Shown: positions 34,770 to 46,314, counted from the first letter of the stretch. The stretch is 64,000 nt of DNA from Streptomyces sp. man185 (GCA_002551355.1 NTHE01000006.1:65255-129254), one strand, 5' to 3'. Translations and numbers: made by a program. Notes: generated by a model not told the origin, from the sequence alone.

Positions 34770-35665
34770 GCGCTGCTGTCACCGTCCGCGTCCCCGCCAA
34801 GGTCAACGTCCAGCTCGCCGTGGGCGCCGCCCGCCCCGACGGCTTCCACGACCTGGCCAACGTCTTCCTCGCCGTCGGCCTGTACGACGAGGTCACCGCG
34901 ACTCCCGCCGACGAGCTGCGTATCACCTGCTCGGGCCCGGACGCCGCCCAGGTCCCGCTGGACGCCACCAACCTCGCCGCCCGCGCCGCCGTGGCCTTGG
35001 CCGAGCGGTACGGCGTCACACCCGCCGTCCACCTGCACATCGCCAAGGACATCCCGGTCGCGGGCGGCATGGCGGGCGGCAGCGCCGACGGGGCGGCCGC
35101 CCTGGTCGCGTGCGACGCCCTGTGGGGGACCGGCGCGAGCCGCGGCGAACTCCTCGCCATCTGCGCGGAGCTGGGCAGCGACGTGCCGTTCAGCCTGGTC
35201 GGCGGGGCCGCGCTCGGCACCGGACGCGGCGAGAAGCTGACCCCGATCGAGGTCGGCGGCGCCTTCCACTGGGTCTTCGCGGTGGCGGACGGCGGCCTCT
35301 CCACGCCTGCCGTCTACGGCGAGTTCGACCGCCTCACGGCAGGGACGGAGGTCCCCGAACCCACCGCGTCCCCCGCTCTGCTGGCCGCACTGCGCTCCGG
35401 CGACTCCGGCGCACTCGCAGAAGCCCTGAGCAACGACCTCCAGCCCGCCGCGCTCTCCCTGCGCCCCTCCCTCGCCGACACCCTGGCCGCGGGCACGGAG
35501 GCGGGGGCGCTGGCCGCGCTGGTCTCCGGATCCGGGCCGACGACGGCGTTCCTGGTGGCGGACGAGGAGACGGCCGAGAAGGTGGCGGCCGCTCTGGTGG
35601 CGTCCGGGACCTGCCGCAACGCGCGCGTGGCGGCCTCGCCCGCGCCGGGCGCCCACGTCGTCTGA
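34766..35665 (+). CDS. ispE: 4-diphosphocytidyl-2-C-methyl-D-erythritol kinase IspE
   Basis: This encodes 299 residues of the GHMP kinase family. The N-terminal [12 protein letters not shown], the ATP loop [17 protein letters not shown] and the C-terminal [13 protein letters not shown] are diagnostic. It phosphorylates CDP-ME in the MEP route to isoprenoids. It is the last gene of the rpf-rsmA-ispE unit, with an ATGA overlap to rsmA. Confidence 0.97.
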   Translation: MSAAVTVRVPAKVNVQLAVGAARPDGFHDLANVFLAVGLYDEVTATPADELRITCSGPDAAQVPLDATNLAARAAVALAERYGVTPAVHLHIAKDIPVAGGMAGGSADGAAALVACDALWGTGASRGELLAICAELGSDVPFSLVGGAALGTGRGEKLTPIEVGGAFHWVFAVADGGLSTPAVYGEFDRLTAGTEVPEPTASPALLAALRSGDSGALAEALSNDLQPAALSLRPSLADTLAAGTEAGALAALVSGSGPTTAFLVADEETAEKVAAALVASGTCRNARVAASPAPGAHVV

Positions 35666-35773
35666 GCTCCTGACCCGGCGTACGTCACCCGAGCCTCGTA
35701 CCCCGGGTACTCATCCCGGATCTGAGTAGGGTCGCGCTGCCGAGCCCCGCCCGGTTCGCGCGACCGTACGTCC

Positions 35774-37111
35774 ATGGGATCAAGTGTTCGTGAACTCGCC
35801 GGGGCGACGCCCGCCACCCGGGACCGCTACGTCGACCTCCTGCGGGTCGCCTCGCTCGGCGCGGTCGTGCTCGGCCACTGGCTGATGGCCGCCGTCACCC
35901 CGGACGGGGTCGGCAACCTGCTCGCCGTCGTCCCGGCGCTCCAGCCGCTGACCTGGCTGCTCCAGGTCATGCCGGTGTTCTTCTTCGTCGGCGGCTTCTC
36001 CCACGCGCTGTCCTACCGCTCGCTCCTCCGCAAGCGCCCCGGGGGCTCCGAGGACTCCGTCTACTCGGCCTTCCTCCGCGCCCGGCTCCAGAGGCTGCTG
36101 CGCCCCACCACGGTCTTCGTCCTCGTCTGGGGCGCGGCGGCGCTGCTGGTCCAACTCCTCGGCGGGGGCGGCGGGCTGACCGGCGTGACCCTGCGCATGG
36201 TGACCCAGCCGCTGTGGTTCATCGGGATCTACCTGGCGATGGTCGCCTTCACCCCGCCGCTGCTGAGGCTGCACGAGCGGTACGGCTGGGGCGCCTTCGC
36301 CGGACTGGCGGTCGCGGCGGTCGCGGTGGACGTCCTCCGGTTCGCGGCCGGGGTCCCGTACGTCGAGTTCCTGAACTTCGCGTTCGTCTGGCTGGCCGTC
36401 CACCAGCTCGGCTTCCTGCGCGCCGACGGCCGAATCCGCCGCCCCGCGCTCCTCGCCGGGGCGGGCCTGGTCGCCGCGATCGCGCTGGTGGCGTTCGGCC
36501 CGTATCCGCTGTCCATGGTCGGGATGCCCGGCGAGAAGGTCAGCAACATGGCCCCGCCCACCCTCGCCCTGCTGGCCCACGGCCTCTGGCTCCTCGGCGC
36601 GGTCGAACTCCTCCGCGCCCCGGCCGCCCGCCTGCTGGAACGCCCCCGCGTCTGGCGCACGGTGGTGGCGGCCAACGGGGTGGCGATGACCGCGTTCCTC
36701 TGGCACCTCACGGCGATGTTCGGGGTGTACGGGGCGCTGCTCGCCCTCGACGTCGAGCTGCCCGAGCCCGCGTCGGCCGCCTGGTGGGCCCAGGTCCCGC
36801 TGCGGATCGCCCTCGCGGCGGCGCTGACCGCCGCCCTGGTCGCCGCCTTCCGCACCTTCGAACGCCCGGTCCCCACTGCCCCCGCCGAGGGCCACGGCCC
36901 CCTCGCGGCCCTGGGCGCGACGCTGTGCCTGCTCGGCGTGCTGGGTCTGTCCATGGTCGGCTTCGGCGGCCTGCTGGACGGCCACACGGCCCTGCTGATC
37001 GCGCTCCCGGTCAGCGCCCCGGGAGCGGTCGCGATGACGCTGGGCGGCTGGCTGCTGGTGGAGCGGGCGGGACGGGGGCCCGTCGTGCGGGCCGGGAGTC
37101 AGCGGCCGTAG
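35774..37111 (+). CDS. Membrane acyltransferase (acyltransferase 3 family)
   Basis: This encodes 445 residues with about ten to twelve membrane helices. The opening [21 protein letters not shown] carries the R-x10-H pattern of acyltransferase-3 proteins, followed by [16 protein letters not shown]. The family moves acyl groups to sugars, peptidoglycan or antibiotics in the membrane. No strong ribosome site precedes the ATG at 35774; TACGTCC surrounds it. It is separated from ispE by 108 bp. Its end overlaps the YoeB relic on the other strand. The acceptor is unknown. Confidence 0.88.
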   Translation: MGSSVRELAGATPATRDRYVDLLRVASLGAVVLGHWLMAAVTPDGVGNLLAVVPALQPLTWLLQVMPVFFFVGGFSHALSYRSLLRKRPGGSEDSVYSAFLRARLQRLLRPTTVFVLVWGAAALLVQLLGGGGGLTGVTLRMVTQPLWFIGIYLAMVAFTPPLLRLHERYGWGAFAGLAVAAVAVDVLRFAAGVPYVEFLNFAFVWLAVHQLGFLRADGRIRRPALLAGAGLVAAIALVAFGPYPLSMVGMPGEKVSNMAPPTLALLAHGLWLLGAVELLRAPAARLLERPRVWRTVVAANGVAMTAFLWHLTAMFGVYGALLALDVELPEPASAAWWAQVPLRIALAAALTAALVAAFRTFERPVPTAPAEGHGPLAALGATLCLLGVLGLSMVGFGGLLDGHTALLIALPVSAPGAVAMTLGGWLLVERAGRGPVVRAGSQRP

Positions 37112-37240
37112 TGGTAGCGGCAGGCGGCGACGCGGACCTCGTCGTCGACCACCTTGTGGATGAGCCGGTGCTCGTCGGTGATGCGCCGGGACCAGTAGGC
37201 CCTGGAAGCCGTGCTTCAGCGGTTCTGGTTTGCCCATTCC
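37099..37240 (-). pseudogene. Frameshifted relic of a YoeB/Txe toxin gene
   Basis: On the minus strand the first frame reads [13 protein letters not shown], the conserved centre of YoeB toxins. After one extra C (near 37200) the next frame reads [15 protein letters not shown] and ends ACRYHYGR before TGA at 37099. Together these are the last 45 or so residues of an 85-residue mRNA interferase. The N-terminus and the YefM antitoxin are absent. The end overlaps the acyltransferase gene. It is non-functional. Confidence 0.85.
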
Positions 37241-37288
37241 CGAGAGCCGACGGCAAGGGCGGCAGGGGCGTCACAACCCTCCCCGCCC

Positions 37289-38368
37289 CTACCGCGGCTC
37301 GGGCGTCTCGCAGCCATGGCGCTTCGCCGAGCGCTCGGCGAAGCGCTGGAGGGCCGCCCGCAGCCCCCGGTGATCCACGATCGGCGCCGCGTGCTTCGGG
37401 TCGTCCTCGTCGTGGAGAGTCTCCACCTGGAACAAGGCGGTCCCGCCCGCGCCGGGGCATCGGGCGGCCAGCGCGTATCCGGCGTCCGGGGCGTCGGCGC
37501 CCGGGCGGGCGGGGTCGTCGTCCCGCCTGTAGTCCAGGCTGGTGCGTTCCCACCTGGCGGCCGGTCCGTAATACGCGGAGAACCCGTACAAGAACGCGCC
37601 GCGCAGGCCGCCCAGGGCGCAGTTCTCGATGGGCGCGGGGGCCACGGGGATCTCCCGCACCGTGCGCACGCCCCACCGGGCGGCGGTCTTTCCGTCCAGC
37701 AGGCCCGCGCAGCTTCCCGTGGCCTCGGCGACCGGTTTGTAGTCCCTGTGGGTCGTCGTGACGCCGACGTTCTTCACCCGCCCGCCGACCGGAGCCGCAC
37801 AGCCGGTCCGCCGGGTGTAGGCGGTCGCCGTCTCGGTGAGGACGGCGATGAGCCGCTCCCGGGCCACCGGGTCGTCGAAACCGCCCCGGCCGAGATCGGC
37901 GTCGGCCGTCATCACCCGTCCGTGCCCGGACCCCTTGCCACAGCTCAGCAGCAGGACCGCCCGCGCCTCGTCCGTGTCCTCGTCGTCCGGGTCGAAGCCG
38001 AAGGATCCGGTCCAGCCGTGTCCCAGGGGTGCGTCGAAGCCCTCGACTTCCACAAGCTCCCCCAAGCCCTCCGTGTCCCGGGCCCACAGCACCAGGCCGG
38101 CGTCCGTGTCGTCGTCGGACGCGCCGACCGTGCAGTGCTGCCGGTCGGTCCAGCCGCTCGACGAGGTCAGGGGGCTGCCGTCGAACAGCTCCCGCACCGC
38201 ATCGGCCGCCAGGTCGCCGTCGCAGGCCGAATCCAGGGCCCGGTCGTCGCGCCAGGAGTCGTAGCCGCCGGAGACCCAGAAGAGCCCTCCCGCCAGGACC
38301 GCAGCGGTCACGGTCCAGGCCGCCGTGCGGCGTACGGTCCGCCTGCGCCAGAAACGGGTGTCGCTCAC
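37289..38368 (-). CDS. Membrane-anchored Cys-containing protein, paralogue of its neighbour
   Basis: This encodes 359 residues. A basic start (RFWRRRTVRR) and one hydrophobic segment (TAAWTVTAAVLAGGLFWVSG, about 15-34) anchor a large external domain with about seven Cys, probably in disulfides. Blocks such as ALDSACDG.L....VREL and SCAGLLDGKTAARWG recur in the next upstream gene, so the two are paralogues. The GTG at 38368 overlaps the upstream stop (GTGA). Likely an exported protein of Streptomyces with unknown role. Confidence 0.82.
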   Translation of the reverse strand: MSDTRFWRRRTVRRTAAWTVTAAVLAGGLFWVSGGYDSWRDDRALDSACDGDLAADAVRELFDGSPLTSSSGWTDRQHCTVGASDDDTDAGLVLWARDTEGLGELVEVEGFDAPLGHGWTGSFGFDPDDEDTDEARAVLLLSCGKGSGHGRVMTADADLGRGGFDDPVARERLIAVLTETATAYTRRTGCAAPVGGRVKNVGVTTTHRDYKPVAEATGSCAGLLDGKTAARWGVRTVREIPVAPAPIENCALGGLRGAFLYGFSAYYGPAARWERTSLDYRRDDDPARPGADAPDAGYALAARCPGAGGTALFQVETLHDEDDPKHAAPIVDHRGLRAALQRFAERSAKRHGCETPEPR

Positions 38369-39498
38369 TTCCACACCTTCCCGAGGACCTTCACCGCACG
38401 GCAGTCGGACGAGGCCAGATACGCGTCGAGGATCCGGTCGGCCCGGTCGGCGGCGAGGGAAGCCGCGGCCGTCTCCACCCGCACCCGGCTCAGGGTCCGG
38501 CGTCCCGAGCACGAGGACTCGGCCCAGACGGCCAGCGCGTACGGCTTCTCGTCGCTCTCCGGCTCCGGTTCCGGGTCCCGGGACAGAGCCGCCAGCTCGG
38601 CCCCGTACGCCGTGCGCACCTCGGGCAGCAGCGGGCCCCGCCAGCTCACCGAGGTCACCCCGGCGGTCAGGTCGTACCGGCTCGCCGGCTTCGAACGCCG
38701 GACCGACAGGGAGCAGACGTCCGCGTCGTCGCCCATGACGCCGTCGGCTTCCCGGTCGTCGCGCCCCCAGGCCCTGCCGTCGAGCATCCCCGGCCGGAAC
38801 CAGCGGCAGGACGGCGGGACCGCGTCGGACTCCTCGTCCGGATCCTCGACGGGCGCCGGCGGCGGCCGTACGTCCGTGGGCTCCACCGCCGCGCCTCCGC
38901 AACCGCCCCGGTCCCGTACGTGATTGGCGACGGCCGCCACCGCGTCGCCCAGCTCCCCCGCCGCCCCGGCGACCTCCGCCCCGTCGTCGTAGCCCAACGA
39001 GGCGTGCACCCGGAAGCGGGTCACCGGGCGCGGGTAGCCGGGCAGACCGGCCGGGCAGTCGGCGGTGACCTGGGTGGTGGCGGTGCGGTACGCGGTGGCC
39101 CAGTCCGGTTCCTTCGCGGTGCTCGCGGACATGAGGTCATCGGGCCGCACGCCGGACAGCGGAACGTCCAGCACCGGCACCGCCGCGAGCTCCAGACCCC
39201 CGTACTGGCCCCAGTCCAGCGAACACCGCACCAGGGTGCGCGGCCCGCGCCCGGACGGCCCGGTCAGGTCCAGGTCGGCGCGCAGCTCCCACGTCTCGTC
39301 CCCGGGCAGCAGACCGCGTACGGTCTCCCGTGGCAGCACACCACCGCAGGCCGTTTCCAGGGCCTCGGCGTTATGGGCGTCGCGCCGCTCGGACCGTACG
39401 AGGAGGAAGCCGGCCACCAGTACGGCGGCGAGCACGACCACTGCCGCTTTCGGCAGCCACCGGTGCCCGGTGAACCGTTCCCATGCCGCTGCCACCAC
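38365..39498 (-). CDS. Membrane-anchored Cys-containing protein (paralogue pair, upstream copy)
   Basis: This encodes 377 residues from the GTG at 39498 (or 39495). One membrane segment, AAVVVLAAVLVAGFLLV (about 17-33), is followed by an extracellular domain with ALETACGGVLPRETVRGLL and later DDADVCSLSV blocks matching the downstream gene. The Cys positions correspond between the two. A GGGGGG stretch precedes the start. A 24-bp element just upstream is shared with the upstream region of the lipoprotein gene. Function unknown. Confidence 0.8.
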   Translation of the reverse strand: MVAAAWERFTGHRWLPKAAVVVLAAVLVAGFLLVRSERRDAHNAEALETACGGVLPRETVRGLLPGDETWELRADLDLTGPSGRGPRTLVRCSLDWGQYGGLELAAVPVLDVPLSGVRPDDLMSASTAKEPDWATAYRTATTQVTADCPAGLPGYPRPVTRFRVHASLGYDDGAEVAGAAGELGDAVAAVANHVRDRGGCGGAAVEPTDVRPPPAPVEDPDEESDAVPPSCRWFRPGMLDGRAWGRDDREADGVMGDDADVCSLSVRRSKPASRYDLTAGVTSVSWRGPLLPEVRTAYGAELAALSRDPEPEPESDEKPYALAVWAESSCSGRRTLSRVRVETAAASLAADRADRILDAYLASSDCRAVKVLGKVWK

Positions 39499-39514
39499 GT
39501 CGCCCCCCGGCCCT

Positions 39515-39538
39515 TGATCGATCGGGGCACGGTATCGC
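39515..39538 (-). promoter_or_regulatory. Copy 1 of a shared 24-bp upstream element
   Basis: TGATCGATCGGGGCACGGTA plus TCGC lies 17 bp upstream of the anchored-protein gene. It matches a second copy at 40359-40382 in 22 of 24 positions. It overlaps an inverted repeat (39523-39531 with 39538-39546), which could also end transcription of the lipoprotein gene. Confidence 0.6.
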
Positions 39539-39587
39539 GTGCCCCGAGCCGGGCGTGCGGCGGGCACGGGGGGCGGCGACGGGGCGG

Positions 39588-40304
39588 TCAGCCGAGCTTC
39601 AGGGACTTCTTCGCCAGCTCGTACGCCGGCAGCATCGCGGTGTGCTCCTCGGTGTCCATCCCGCCCAGGTGCACCACCACCGGGCCGTCGGGCGTCGAGA
39701 CGGCGAAGGCGCGCTCCTTCTTCGACTCGTCCAGCAGCTCGCTGTGTCCCGTGTATCCGACCTCGGCGGCCGCGAGCGCACCGGCCTTCGCCCGTGTGTA
39801 GGTGGCCTCGCCCGCTTGAGGATCGTCCGCCACGAAGGCCTTCAGCACCGCCTGCGGGTCGTCCCCGGACGCCTTGCCCCGCCACACCCGCAGGAAGCCG
39901 ATGTTCCCCGTCGGTTTGGCGTCGATCTCGCAGACCAGCTTCACGGTGCCCTGCTCGGTCAGCTCGGCCAGGACGGAGTCCGGATCCACATCGACCTCCT
40001 TCGGCTTCCAGTGGGCGGCGAGGTCGAAGGTCACCGGCAGCTCGCACTCCGAGCCGGGGCCCCCGAGCCGCCCGCCCTTGGCCGCGACTTCGGCAGCCTC
40101 CACCTTGTCCGCGTCCGCCGCGCCCTTGTCCGTTCCCACCTTCTCCGCCGCCTTCGCGGGCGGGCTGCCGGCGGCCGTCGGTCCGGCCGGGCCGTCGCTC
40201 CCCGCTCCGGCCGGCGACGAACAGCCGGCCAGCGTCATCGCCGCCACCGTCGCCGCCAGCGCCACCGGAACCCGGCCCCGTCCGTGCCCACGCGTCATCG
40301 TCAT
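39588..40304 (-). CDS. Lipoprotein
   Basis: This encodes 238 residues. A basic start (TRGHGRGR), hydrophobic VPVALAATVAAM and lipobox TLAGC (Cys at about residue 28) show a lipoprotein signal. A Gly/Ala/Pro/Lys-rich linker follows, then a beta-rich domain. GGGGAC precedes the ATG at 40304. It lies upstream of the two anchored paralogues on the same strand and shares their 24-bp upstream element, so the three may be coregulated. Exact role unknown. Confidence 0.85.
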   Translation of the reverse strand: MTMTRGHGRGRVPVALAATVAAMTLAGCSSPAGAGSDGPAGPTAAGSPPAKAAEKVGTDKGAADADKVEAAEVAAKGGRLGGPGSECELPVTFDLAAHWKPKEVDVDPDSVLAELTEQGTVKLVCEIDAKPTGNIGFLRVWRGKASGDDPQAVLKAFVADDPQAGEATYTRAKAGALAAAEVGYTGHSELLDESKKERAFAVSTPDGPVVVHLGGMDTEEHTAMLPAYELAKKSLKLG

Positions 40305-40358
40305 GAAGTCCCCACCCCGGATGTCTTCCGCGCCCCTGCGACCTGGGGCTATTCCCCA

Positions 40359-40382
40359 TGATCGATCGCGGCACGCTATCGC
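40359..40382 (-). promoter_or_regulatory. Copy 2 of a shared 24-bp upstream element
   Basis: TGATCGATCGCGGCACGCTA plus TCGC lies 55 bp upstream of the lipoprotein start, between it and the divergent ABC-F gene. It is nearly identical to 39515-39538. A shared promoter or operator is inferred from the conservation. Confidence 0.6.
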
Positions 40383-40451
40383 ACCCCGCGCGGCGACTAC
40401 TCTGGTGCGTCGAGCGGTCCTCACCGCAGGGACCCCCGGGACAGGAGTGAA

Positions 40452-42266
<1,815 letters not shown>

Positions 42267-42333
42267 CGGAGGCCGCTGCGGCAGGTGGTAGAACGGTGAG
42301 GCAGTGACCGTACGTTCGAGGGGGACCACAGCG

Positions 42334-44058
42334 ATGTCGCAGCCGCCGCCGCAGGGCAGCCCGGGGGAGCAGGAAGGCTTCGGCGCTCCGTACGAACCGC
42401 AGCCCGGTACGTACGGAGCCCCCGTGCAACCGCAGTCGCAGTCGCAGCATCAACCGCAGCCCGGCCCGTACGGTCAGCCGCCGACCGGGCCGTACGGCTA
42501 CCCGCAGCCGCAGCCGCCCACGGTGCCGTACGGCTACCCCCAGCCGCAGCAGCCGCCCACCGTGCCGTACGGCAACCCGGGACCCCCGCACCAGCCCTCC
42601 GGCGGGCCCGGGGGCGGCGGGCGCTCGCGGGGCCGGGTCGCGGGTCTCGTCGCCGCCGTGGTCGCCGGGGTCCTTGTCATCGGGACGGGGGTCTGGTTCG
42701 CGGTGGGCGGCGATGACGGCGCCGACGACAAGAAGCCCGTCGCGCAGGAGAGCACCGCCCCGAAGAAGCCCAGCGGCGAGCCGAGCCCGACGATGACGCC
42801 CGCCCCGGGCGCCGCGGAGCTCAACAAAGGGCTCAAGGAGGGCGAGGCCAAGGTCCGCTGGGTCCTGAAGAACGACGTGGACGTGCCGTCGGGCGGCGTC
42901 GCCGTGCGCGGTCCGTGGATCACGGGCGGCATCGTGGCCAAGGCCATGTACCGCACGGCGTCCGGCTATTCCCTCGACGACGGTTCGCAGAAGTGGAGTC
43001 TGCGTCTGCCGGCCGACGTCTGCGCCGCGCCGTCCCAGCCGAGCCCGGACGGCAAGATCGTCATCGCCATCAGGGAAAGCACCGACGAAGGTGCGGACTG
43101 CGAGAAGCTCCAGATGATCGACCTGGTCACCGGCAAGGCGGGCTGGACCGCCACGCTCGACCGTTCCTCGATGTCGGACGGGCTGTCGCACATCGTCATG
43201 GCGGTCAACGGCGACGTCCTGACGGCCGGCCGGACGACCCGCACCGACGCCTACCGGATCAGCGACGGCAAGCACCTGTGGGACCGGCTGCCGGGCTTCT
43301 GCCAGCCGTACGGATTCGCCGGCGGCGACGTCCCGCTCGCCGCGGTCGACTGCCGCAGGGCTCCGGGCGACGACGACACGCCTGACGAGGAAGTGCGGCG
43401 CATGGACCCGGCCACCGGCAAGAGCGTGTGGACGTACAAGGTCAAGAAGGGCTGGCGGATCGACAAGTTCTACTCCGTCGACCCGCCGGTCGTCTCGCTG
43501 CGGCAGGACGGGGTGAAGCCGCAGTGGGCCATCGCGCTCCTGAGTAACGACGGCACCCTCCTCGCTCAGCCCGATCCCGGCAAGGAAGACTTCGAAATCG
43601 AGTGCGGCGAGCGGGACGAGAACCTCGACGACTGCCTCGGCGCGGCCGCCGGCGGCGACACCTTCTACCTCGCCACGAAGACCGCTCATGTGGACGGCGA
43701 GTTCACCAACTCCGTCGTCGCCTTCGACATGAACACCGGCAAGATCAAGTGGAAGGTGCCGGCGCCGCCCGCGCAGACGCTGCAGCCGATGAGGGTCGAG
43801 GACGGCAAGGTGCTGCTGTACCTGAGTCCGCCGGACGCCAAGGCGAAGACCGGCGGCGGCATCATGGCGCTCGGACCGCGGGGCGGCGCTCTGCAAACGG
43901 TCCTGCGGCATCCGGCGTCGGCCGCAACGGCCGAGCACGTTTTCGATCCCGCGATCCGCTATGCCGACGGACGCTCGCTGATCGCCATTGGTCGCGTCGG
44001 CGGTGAGAGCGACGCAGAGGAGACGGACGTGCGGACGATCATCGCCTTCGGTGACTGA
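42334..44058 (+). CDS. Membrane-anchored PQQ-like beta-propeller protein, copy 1
   Basis: This encodes 574 residues from the ATG at 42334, preceded by GAGGGGGA (an in-frame GTG at 42304 is less likely). Residues about 1-95 are Pro/Gln/Gly/Tyr-rich with PYGYPQPQ repeats and should be disordered in the cytoplasm. One membrane helix (VAGLVAAVVAGVLVIGTGVW) follows. The external part is a beta-propeller of PQQ-like repeats (for example DLVTGKAGW, DPATGKSVWTYKV, DMNTGKIKWKV), with paired Cys. It is the first of three tandem paralogues. Similar Streptomyces proteins are annotated PQQ-binding-like; ligand and role are unknown. Confidence 0.88.
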   Translation: MSQPPPQGSPGEQEGFGAPYEPQPGTYGAPVQPQSQSQHQPQPGPYGQPPTGPYGYPQPQPPTVPYGYPQPQQPPTVPYGNPGPPHQPSGGPGGGGRSRGRVAGLVAAVVAGVLVIGTGVWFAVGGDDGADDKKPVAQESTAPKKPSGEPSPTMTPAPGAAELNKGLKEGEAKVRWVLKNDVDVPSGGVAVRGPWITGGIVAKAMYRTASGYSLDDGSQKWSLRLPADVCAAPSQPSPDGKIVIAIRESTDEGADCEKLQMIDLVTGKAGWTATLDRSSMSDGLSHIVMAVNGDVLTAGRTTRTDAYRISDGKHLWDRLPGFCQPYGFAGGDVPLAAVDCRRAPGDDDTPDEEVRRMDPATGKSVWTYKVKKGWRIDKFYSVDPPVVSLRQDGVKPQWAIALLSNDGTLLAQPDPGKEDFEIECGERDENLDDCLGAAAGGDTFYLATKTAHVDGEFTNSVVAFDMNTGKIKWKVPAPPAQTLQPMRVEDGKVLLYLSPPDAKAKTGGGIMALGPRGGALQTVLRHPASAATAEHVFDPAIRYADGRSLIAIGRVGGESDAEETDVRTIIAFGD

Positions 44059-44200
44059 CCATCACCTCCGGCCGGGGCGTAACGGCGGCATCACAAGGCG
44101 GTTCTCCCTTGGGAACAGGGGCTGGACCGATCCGGTGTTCGATGGCGGTCGGGTGGTACAAAGAAGCCCCGCCCGACTGTCGTGACACCGCGGAAGCCAT

Positions 44201-44266
44201 GCCCGATTCGCTCCTTTCCGAGGGGAATTGACACCTCTCGGAATCGCGGGGGAGACCGAATCGGGC
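44201..44266. promoter_or_regulatory. Nested inverted repeats upstream of the second propeller gene
   Basis: The outer arms GCCCGATTCG (44201-44210) and CGAATCGGGC (44257-44266) match perfectly. The inner arms TTCCGAGGGG (44216-44225) and CCTCTCGGAA (44234-44243) match in 9 of 10. The structure ends 28 bp before the ATG at 44295, so it could fold in the leader mRNA or bind a regulator. No known riboswitch was recognised. Confidence 0.55.
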
Positions 44267-44294
44267 ACCGGACCGCACGAAGGGGGACGTGCTG

Positions 44295-46217
44295 ATGAGC
44301 CAGCCGCCCAGCCAGCAACCGCCGCAGGGAGGCTTCGGGGCTCCGCAGGAGCCGCCGAACGGAGCTCCTCAGCCGCCCCAGGACCAGCCGGACCTGGCCG
44401 AACCGCCGCAGACGCCGCCCGGTCAGCCGCCCCAGGGCCCGCCCCCCGCACAGCCGCCCGCGCCCCCGGCCGGCCCGCCGCAGACGCCTCCGCCGGGCGG
44501 CCCGTCGTACGGCTACCCGCAGCAGCCCCCGGCGGGGCCCGGTTACGGCTATCCGCAGCAGCCCGGCCAGGCGCCCGGCCCGTACGGCCAGCAGGCGCCC
44601 GGTCCGTACGGTCAGCAGCCCGGCCCCTACGGGCAGCAGGCCCCGGGTCCGTACGGTCAGCAGGCTTCGGGCCCGTACGGTCAGCAGCCCCAGCCCGGCT
44701 ACGGCTACCCGCAGCAGCAGTACCCCGGCACCCCCGCCCCCGGCGGACCGGGTTCCGGCGGTGGCGGGTTCCTCAAGAACAAGACCGGCATCATCGTCGC
44801 GGCGGCGCTCGCCGTGGTCCTGGTCGCCGGTACGGGCACCTGGCTCCTCGTGAGCGACGGCGACGACGACCCGAAGAAGCCCGTCGCCAACACCAGCAAC
44901 GACCCCAAGCCCCCCAGCGGGTCGCCCACGGTCGACGAGGGCGACGGCAACGGCGACGGCCGGGAGAGCGACGACGACCTCAACGCCGGGCGCAAGCCGG
45001 GCGAGGCGAAGGTCGCCTGGCTCCAGAAGAACGACGTCGACCTGCCCCGCAGCGGCGCGTCCGTCGAAGGCCCCTGGTTCGCCGGCGACGTGATCGCCAA
45101 GGCCATGTACCGGGGCGTGTCCGGCTACGCCGTCGCCGACGGCAAGCAGAAGTGGACCGTGCCGCTCCCCGCCGACGTGTGCGCCGCACCCAGCACCCCG
45201 ACCGCCGACGGCAAGATCGTCATCGGGGTGAAGGACGGCACCACGGACAAGGCCAAGTGCTCCGTCCTCCAGATGATCGACCTCAACACCGGCAAGCCCG
45301 GCTGGAAGAAGACGGTCAAGCAGAACGGCACCTGGGACTTCCTGTCGGACATCGGTGTGGCGATCAGCGGAGACACCGTCACCGTGGGGCGCACCGGCAA
45401 CTCCAACGCCTACCGGGTCAGCGACGGCAAGGAGCTGTTCGGCACCCCCGAGGGCAACTGCAAGCCCTTCGCCTTCGCCGGCGGTGCGAAGCTCATCGCC
45501 GCGGTCAGCTGCCGCACCGACGACATCGAGAACCCGCAGCAGCAGGTCCAGGAGCTGAACCCGGTCACCGGCAAGCCCAAGTGGACGTACCAGCCGCCGC
45601 GCGGCTGGGCGGTCAGCAAGGTCTACTCGGTCACCCCTCTCGTCGTCAGGCTGGAGCACGAGAAGAAGAAGCAGTACGCCATCGCCGCGCTCACCGAGAG
45701 CGGCAAGCTCCGCTCCCAGCTCTCGCCCGGCAAGGGCGACAAGCTCACCGCCGACTGCGGAAGCAGCTTCGCGATCTTCGGTGAGAAGCTCGAAGGGTGC
45801 AGCGGTGTCGCCGCCGACGCCAACACCTTCTACATGGCGACCGAGGACGACACCAGCGGGACCGCCCGGACGAACAAGGTCATCGCCTTCGACCTGAACA
45901 CCGGAAAGCCCAAGTGGGAGGCGCCCGCCCCGGCCGAGCGCGTCCTGAAGCCGCTGGGCATGGAGGGCGGCGACGTGCTGCTCTACATGCGGCCGAAGTA
46001 CGACGCGGCCGGGGCCGTCGTGACGCTCGCGCCGACCGGCGGCACCCCCAAGACGCTGGTCCAGCACCCGGAGTCGACCGGCCGGATCGAGAACGGCTTC
46101 TTCTCGTCCAAGGTCGTCTACGAGGGCGGCCGCTCCTTCATCTTCAGCGAGCGCGTGAGCGCGACCAGCGACAAGGAAGAGCTGGAGCAGTCGACGCTGC
46201 TGGTGTTCGAGAAGTGA
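44295..46217 (+). CDS. Membrane-anchored PQQ-like beta-propeller protein, copy 2
   Basis: This encodes 640 residues from the ATG at 44295, with GGGGGAC before it. The cytoplasmic tail (about 1-155) is very Pro/Gln-rich and includes at least five PYGQQ(A)PG units. The membrane helix GIIVAAALAVVLVAGTGTWLL is followed by an acidic linker and the propeller. Blocks PRSGASVEGPWFAGDVIAKAM, DLNTGKPGWKKTV and FDLNTGKPKWEAP align with copy 1. Whether the tails bind signalling kinases is speculative. Confidence 0.88.
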   Translation: MSQPPSQQPPQGGFGAPQEPPNGAPQPPQDQPDLAEPPQTPPGQPPQGPPPAQPPAPPAGPPQTPPPGGPSYGYPQQPPAGPGYGYPQQPGQAPGPYGQQAPGPYGQQPGPYGQQAPGPYGQQASGPYGQQPQPGYGYPQQQYPGTPAPGGPGSGGGGFLKNKTGIIVAAALAVVLVAGTGTWLLVSDGDDDPKKPVANTSNDPKPPSGSPTVDEGDGNGDGRESDDDLNAGRKPGEAKVAWLQKNDVDLPRSGASVEGPWFAGDVIAKAMYRGVSGYAVADGKQKWTVPLPADVCAAPSTPTADGKIVIGVKDGTTDKAKCSVLQMIDLNTGKPGWKKTVKQNGTWDFLSDIGVAISGDTVTVGRTGNSNAYRVSDGKELFGTPEGNCKPFAFAGGAKLIAAVSCRTDDIENPQQQVQELNPVTGKPKWTYQPPRGWAVSKVYSVTPLVVRLEHEKKKQYAIAALTESGKLRSQLSPGKGDKLTADCGSSFAIFGEKLEGCSGVAADANTFYMATEDDTSGTARTNKVIAFDLNTGKPKWEAPAPAERVLKPLGMEGGDVLLYMRPKYDAAGAVVTLAPTGGTPKTLVQHPESTGRIENGFFSSKVVYEGGRSFIFSERVSATSDKEELEQSTLLVFEK

Positions 46218-46314
46218 CCGCAACGACGGTCCCCGGCCCCGGCATCCGGTCCCAGCCGGTCCCTTCCGGCCCCACGCGCCCCCACCCCCACTCGTCCCCA
46301 GAGGTACGCACGCC

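Noticed and set aside
35690..35725. Terminator or operator at TACCCCGGGTA after ispE
   Set aside because: Short palindrome only; stem too small and no T-run, so not annotated.
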